Origin: an uncultured Collinsella sp. | GTDB taxonomy: Bacteria > Actinomycetota > Coriobacteriia > Coriobacteriales > Coriobacteriaceae | Reading direction: 5' to 3' | Length of the DNA stretch: 9,906 nucleotides | Assembly: GCA_905204635.1 (NCBI GenBank) | Contig: CAJLAN010000044.1 | Location: 1 to 9,906, forward strand | In this document: in pieces, positions 5,953 through 9,906 of the stretch | How the letters are laid out: the number at the start of each line of letters is the position of its first letter | Numbering within the stretch: position 1 is the stretch's first letter | Notes under the pieces: model-generated | What the model saw: the letters and a program-made list of their open reading frames with translations, nothing else | What the model was told of the DNA's origin: nothing | Databases searched by the model: none | Made by a program: the position numbers and the translations under genes

Positions 5953-5986
5953 AAAAAAGGCCGGCGGAGCAGCTAGCCCCGCCGGC
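5953..5986 (-). terminator. Intrinsic terminator between murP and mupG
   Basis: On the minus strand GCCGGCGGGG pairs with CTCCGCCGGC (10 bp, one G-U) around the 7-nt loop CTAGCTG, followed by one C and TTTTTT (5953-5958). It lies 67 nt past the murP stop and 10 nt before the mupG ribosome site. It should lower expression of mupG relative to murP unless antitermination or a separate promoter acts. Confidence 0.85.
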
Positions 5987-6053
5987 ACAACCATAACATC
6001 AAGAAATCTGCCGCGCGCCGCGAACCCCGAGCAACACGGCTCGCGATATCAAA

Positions 6054-7484
6054 CTACTCGCCAAAGAACTCGTTGATCTTCTGCTCGTCGACGCCAAAGA
6101 ACCACGTCAGGACAAAGCCGGCGGCATAGGCAAGCAGCATAGCGGCAACGTAGCCGAGCTGCTGGCCAGGAACGACGATCAGCAGGCCAAACAGACCGGA
6201 AACGCCCTGAGAAACCGTGCCGATGTGAAGCAGCGCCGCGAGCGCGCCGCCAAATCCGGCACCCAGGCAGGCCGTCACAAACGGACGAACGAGCGGCAGC
6301 GTAACAGCATACATCAGAGGCTCGCCCACACCCAGGATTCCAACGGGAATGGACTCTGCGACGTACTTCTTGAGCTTGGCGTTCTTGGTCTTAAAGTACA
6401 GCGCCAAACCGGCACCGACCTGGCCGCCGCCAGCCATCATAAGGATGGGAAGCAGGTAATTGATACCCTTGGTAGCGCCGTCGGGATCGTTGAGCATAGC
6501 GTGGATCGGCGTGAGCGCCTGATGCAGGCCGACGGAAACCAGCGGCAAGAAGCCTGCCGACAGGATATAGCCGCCCAGGACGCCCAGCTTCTCGAAGATA
6601 AAGGTCAAAACGCTAAAGATGGCAGTCGTCAGCCATGCGCCAACCGGCTGGATGACGAGCATCAGAGCAAAGGCGCCGATGATGAGCACCAGCAGCGGAG
6701 ACAAGAACGTGTCGAGTGCGTTGGGCATAACCTTGCGAATCTGACGCTCCATCCAGGCAAAAAATGCGCCAGCGATGAGAGCCGCGATCATGCCGCCCGC
6801 TGCGGGGTTGTACTGCGCATTGGTGAGCGGCAGCAGAATGGCAGTGGCAGGATCAGCCGCGCCAGGCGCAAGCAGGGGCATGGCACTGTTGGCGATACAC
6901 ATCATGCCGGCGATGCCGCCCAGCGCAGCGGAGCCACCAAACTCACGTGCCGCGTTATAGCCCACCAAGATGGGCAGATAGGCAAACAGGGCCCAGCCCA
7001 TGGAACGAATGCCCTGGTACCACCACTCGCCTGCAAGCGCGCCTGCCGTCGAGACGTTAATGACGTTGCAGATACCGTTGATGAGGCCAGCCGCAATGAT
7101 GCCGGGAAGCAGGGCGACGAAGACATTGGAAATCTTCTTGAGGAAGGCCTGAACCGGCTTGGACTCGTACTTGGCCTTCTGCGCGGCCTTGTTTGTGGCC
7201 GCAGCGTCAACCACGCTCTCGTCAGCAACGCCTTTCGCAAGGCCGGTGAGCTTGGAGAACTCCTCGAGCACCTTATTCACCTTGCCCGGACCCAGCACGA
7301 TCTGCATCGTGTCGTCCTCGACCAGGCCCATTACGCCGTCGAGTGCCTTAATGCCCTCCGTATCGACGTTGCCCGTGTCTTTGACGGTCACGCGCAGGCG
7401 CGTCATGCACGCCGCGTTTGCGAGCACGTTGTCTTTACCGCCCAAAAGGTCCAGCAGCTTTTGAGCCAGCTCTTTGTTCGTCAT
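6054..7484 (-). CDS. murP: PTS MurNAc transporter, EIIBC component (MurP)
   Basis: A 476-residue membrane permease that imports a sugar while phosphorylating it. The N-terminal EIIB domain (about 1-85) has the phosphocysteine at Cys26 in NAACMTRLRV. A linker leads to the EIIC glucose/sucrose-type domain (about 110-470) with many hydrophobic segments, the conserved His region VGLHQALTPIH (318-328) and the GxGEP motif at 385-389. No EIIA domain is present, as in E. coli MurP, so a separate EIIA must supply phosphate. Sequence alone would allow other glucose-superfamily sugars; its place between murQ and mupG makes MurNAc or MurNAc-GlcNAc the likely substrate. ATG 7484 follows AAGGAGGAG (7487-7495). 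It begins 57 nt after murQ with no terminator between. Confidence 0.9.
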   Translation of the reverse strand: MTNKELAQKLLDLLGGKDNVLANAACMTRLRVTVKDTGNVDTEGIKALDGVMGLVEDDTMQIVLGPGKVNKVLEEFSKLTGLAKGVADESVVDAAATNKAAQKAKYESKPVQAFLKKISNVFVALLPGIIAAGLINGICNVINVSTAGALAGEWWYQGIRSMGWALFAYLPILVGYNAAREFGGSAALGGIAGMMCIANSAMPLLAPGAADPATAILLPLTNAQYNPAAGGMIAALIAGAFFAWMERQIRKVMPNALDTFLSPLLVLIIGAFALMLVIQPVGAWLTTAIFSVLTFIFEKLGVLGGYILSAGFLPLVSVGLHQALTPIHAMLNDPDGATKGINYLLPILMMAGGGQVGAGLALYFKTKNAKLKKYVAESIPVGILGVGEPLMYAVTLPLVRPFVTACLGAGFGGALAALLHIGTVSQGVSGLFGLLIVVPGQQLGYVAAMLLAYAAGFVLTWFFGVDEQKINEFFGE

Positions 7485-7541
7485 AACTCCTCCTTGTATT
7501 GGGTATCTCGTCTGGATGTCATATCAGCTCACGCCGCGCAC

Positions 7542-8465
<924 letters not shown>

Positions 8466-8470
8466 TTCAT

Positions 8471-8478
8471 TCACCTCA
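8471..8478 (-). promoter_or_regulatory. murQ ribosome site overlapping the regulator stop codon
   Basis: TGAGGTGA on the minus strand: the TGA at 8478-8476 ends the regulator gene and GAGGTGA (8471-8477) is the murQ Shine-Dalgarno, 5 nt before ATG 8465. This fixes the murQ start and implies translational coupling. Confidence 0.7.
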
Positions 8479-9327
8479 TCTTTCCTGTTTCTCGATGTAG
8501 TTTTGCTTAATGACATGCGTCGCCCGTTCGTAGTCGCTGGCAACGTAAGCAGCGTACAGGGCATCGACAACCATAAGCTGGGCCATACGCGAAGCCATGG
8601 CACCGCTGCGGACCAAGGGTTCACTCGCGGCGACGCCGAGCACGGCATCGGCCATGGTGGCAAGCTTGGATGATCCATCTACTTTGGTAACGGCCACGAC
8701 GGGACAGTTGTGACGTTGAGCCTCGGCGGTGCAGTCCAGCACCTCTTGCGTCAAGCCCGAGTAGCTAAAGGCGATTGCCATATCGCCCTCATGCATGTTC
8801 TTGGCACATAAGAGCTGATCATGCCAGTCGTCGTACAGACGGCACTCTTTGTCGACACGCATGAGCTTTTGCGCCAGGTCATGCGCGACCAAACGAGAAG
8901 CACCAATACCGAACAGATTGACCGCGCGTGCCCGCTTAAGACGGGCCGCGCATCGCTCCAAGACGGTGTAATCGAGCGTTCGCGCCGTCGCCTCGATCGT
9001 GCGCACGTTGCTTTTCATCACCTTCCCCACGATACGTTCGACGCTGTCATCCATGGAGATGTCCTCGAGGGCTACGTCTTTCTTGTCGCCTAAGAGCGCC
9101 AGCTCGGCAATCAGTTCGCGCTGGAACTCCTTGTAGCCCGCAAAACCCAAACGCTTGCAAAAGCGCAAAATGCTCGAGGGCGAGGAGAACGTGACATCGG
9201 CAAGACCGCGGACGGACAGCCCGACCACCTCGTGCGGATGAGCGCTTACATATGCGATGACATTGCGTTCCGCCGGGCTCGCGCTGAGCTCACGCTCGCG
9301 AAGCCGCAAAAGCAATCCGTTTGCCAT
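8476..9327 (-). CDS. RpiR/MurR-family transcriptional regulator of the MurNAc operon
   Basis: A 283-residue regulator. The N-terminal HTH_6 domain (about 1-77) includes LSVRGLADVTFSSPSSILRFCKRLG at 37-61, the classic RpiR helix-turn-helix. The SIS sugar-phosphate-binding domain spans about 125-262, with FGIGASRLVAHDLAQKL (139-155) and FSYSGLTQEVL (187-197). By analogy with MurR of E. coli the effector would be MurNAc-6-phosphate, but RpiR proteins can activate or repress and I cannot tell which. I chose ATG 9327 over the GTG at 9336 because GGAGGTG (9334-9340) lies 6 nt before the ATG and overlaps the GTG. It is first in the operon, 10 nt before murQ. A 19-bp palindrome about 67 nt upstream is a candidate operator. 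Confidence 0.88.
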   Translation of the reverse strand: MANGLLLRLRERELSASPAERNVIAYVSAHPHEVVGLSVRGLADVTFSSPSSILRFCKRLGFAGYKEFQRELIAELALLGDKKDVALEDISMDDSVERIVGKVMKSNVRTIEATARTLDYTVLERCAARLKRARAVNLFGIGASRLVAHDLAQKLMRVDKECRLYDDWHDQLLCAKNMHEGDMAIAFSYSGLTQEVLDCTAEAQRHNCPVVAVTKVDGSSKLATMADAVLGVAASEPLVRSGAMASRMAQLMVVDALYAAYVASDYERATHVIKQNYIEKQER

Positions 9328-9361
9328 CTCAAACACCTCCGTTGAGAAGAATTAAAGACCA

Positions 9362-9374
9362 ACGAACGATTCGT
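9362..9374. promoter_or_regulatory. Short palindrome close to the regulator start
   Basis: ACGAA-CGA-TTCGT is a perfect 5-bp inverted repeat with a 3-nt spacer, 35 nt upstream of the regulator ATG and just before an AT-rich TTTAAT (9351-9356, minus strand) that might be a -10 box. No matching -35 is visible. Could be a regulator half-site pair; weak on its own. Confidence 0.3.
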
Positions 9375-9393
9375 ACCGGATACAAACAGCTTT

Positions 9394-9412
9394 TGCGGTA
9401 CATTGTGCCGCA
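9394..9412. promoter_or_regulatory. Candidate operator of the mur operon: 19-bp palindrome
   Basis: TGCGGTACATTGTGCCGCA is symmetric over nine positions around a central T with one T-G exception. It lies 67 nt upstream of the RpiR-type regulator start, in the only intergenic region that can hold the operon promoter. Dimeric or tetrameric RpiR regulators bind such sites; that this one is bound by the neighbouring protein is inference. Confidence 0.45.
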
Positions 9413-9426
9413 TCGTGGCGCACAAA

Positions 9427-9470
9427 GGGCGAGCGTTCTACCGCTCGCCCCTCAAATCCGACCGCTCGGA
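9427..9470 (-). terminator. Likely terminator of the VanZ-like gene (two adjacent hairpins)
   Basis: On the minus strand, downstream of the VanZ-like stop, come TCCGA-GCGG-TCGGA (9457-9470) followed by TTTG, then a stronger 9-bp hairpin GGGCGAGCG/CGCTCGCCC with a 6-nt loop (9427-9450) followed by TTTG. The T-runs are short, so termination may be incomplete. The position between two same-direction genes fits a terminator separating vanZ-like from the mur operon. Confidence 0.5.
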
Positions 9471-9531
9471 AATACGCGCGACACAAAATAATTCAACGAG
9501 GTTGCATTATCAGAAACGGGTTTGTTACCGG

Positions 9532-9906
9532 CTAGCGCCTCGCATGGGCGCCGATCGGCCGAGTCGCATGGCGCACCAACGCCGCTGCCAGCAATACCAA
9601 CAGCATGGCGGTGACATAGCCCGCAGCATCGAATCCTAAATCGATAACGTCGAAATGTCTGCCGGGAACAAAGATCTTATGTACCTGATCGCCAACGGAG
9701 CAGGCGGCGCAAAAGAGCAATACAGGCACGCAACGGGAGCATACGCTCCACGGACGCCTGGAAAAGCAAACCACGACCACCGAGGCGAACAATCCGACGA
9801 AGAAAAACTCTACGGTATGGGCAACGCGACGGACGTTTGTGCCCACCCACATGCGAATGGAAGCAAGTCGGCCAGACCGGACATTCGAGGCAGCCGAATC
9901 GGCGCC
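9532..9906 (-). CDS. VanZ-like membrane protein, 5' partial
   Basis: The C-terminal 124 residues of a VanZ-family protein. Visible landmarks are VRRVAHTVEFFFVGLF (equivalent to the family's RK.aH..eY..LG block) and SVGDQVHKIFVPGRHFDVID, the family's S..DE.hQ.FvpGR motif, followed by a hydrophobic C-terminal segment and a basic tail. VanZ proteins are small membrane proteins, one of which gives low-level teicoplanin resistance; most members have no known role. The frame is open to the right edge and the ATG at 9852 has no ribosome site, so the start lies beyond the window. Its relation to the mur operon is probably only proximity, with hairpins between. Confidence 0.82.
   Translation of the reverse strand, partial: GADSAASNVRSGRLASIRMWVGTNVRRVAHTVEFFFVGLFASVVVVCFSRRPWSVCSRCVPVLLFCAACSVGDQVHKIFVPGRHFDVIDLGFDAAGYVTAMLLVLLAAALVRHATRPIGAHARR

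Noticed and set aside
8466..8678. N-terminal extension of MurQ up to 8678
   Set aside because: The extra 71 residues overlap the regulator gene in another frame and do not look like MurQ; the ATG at 8465 has a good ribosome site and family-matching N-terminus.

Overview
The window looks like chromosomal DNA from a moderately GC-rich bacterium with strong Shine-Dalgarno sites. My best guess is a gut Coriobacteriia member of the Collinsella type. That guess rests on base composition, gene style and family mix, not on a marker gene, so it is tentative. Almost everything is on the minus strand; the exceptions are the ABC ATPase at the left edge and one small orphan gene.

Layout from the left. 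Positions 2-1108 (+) hold a 5'-truncated FecE/BtuD-like ABC ATPase with an extra Rossmann-like C-terminal domain, convergent with a TetR-family regulator (1171-1782, -) that has a good palindrome upstream. Next is a multi-pass flippase-like membrane protein of the YbhN/LPG-synthase-TM family (1899-3206, -). A two-gene tRNA unit follows (Gln-CTG then Glu-CTC, minus strand), with a recognisable promoter (3569-3597) and an intrinsic terminator (3311-3345). The stretch 3636-3800 shows nothing I can name. A small plus-strand gene (3801-4211) resembles only the N-terminal part of a larger DNA-binding protein family. It is separated from a convergent Spx/ArsC-like thioredoxin-fold gene (4432-4791, -) by an array of three hairpins whose six 15-nt arms start exactly every 31 nt.

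The right half is a MurNAc (cell-wall sugar) recovery operon on the minus strand, transcribed murR-like (8476-9327), murQ (7542-8465), murP (6054-7484), mupG (4884-5936). In the known pathway, MurP imports and phosphorylates MurNAc or MurNAc-GlcNAc. MupG splits the phosphorylated disaccharide into MurNAc-6-phosphate and GlcNAc. MurQ removes the lactyl ether to give GlcNAc-6-phosphate, and the RpiR/MurR-type regulator senses a sugar phosphate. An intrinsic terminator sits between murP and mupG, directly against the mupG ribosome binding site, so the last gene is probably expressed at a lower or regulated level. A palindrome upstream of the regulator gene is a candidate operator. A VanZ-like membrane protein, cut by the window edge, lies at the right end.

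The strongest unexplained signal is the 31-nt-phased inverted-repeat array at 4255-4424.
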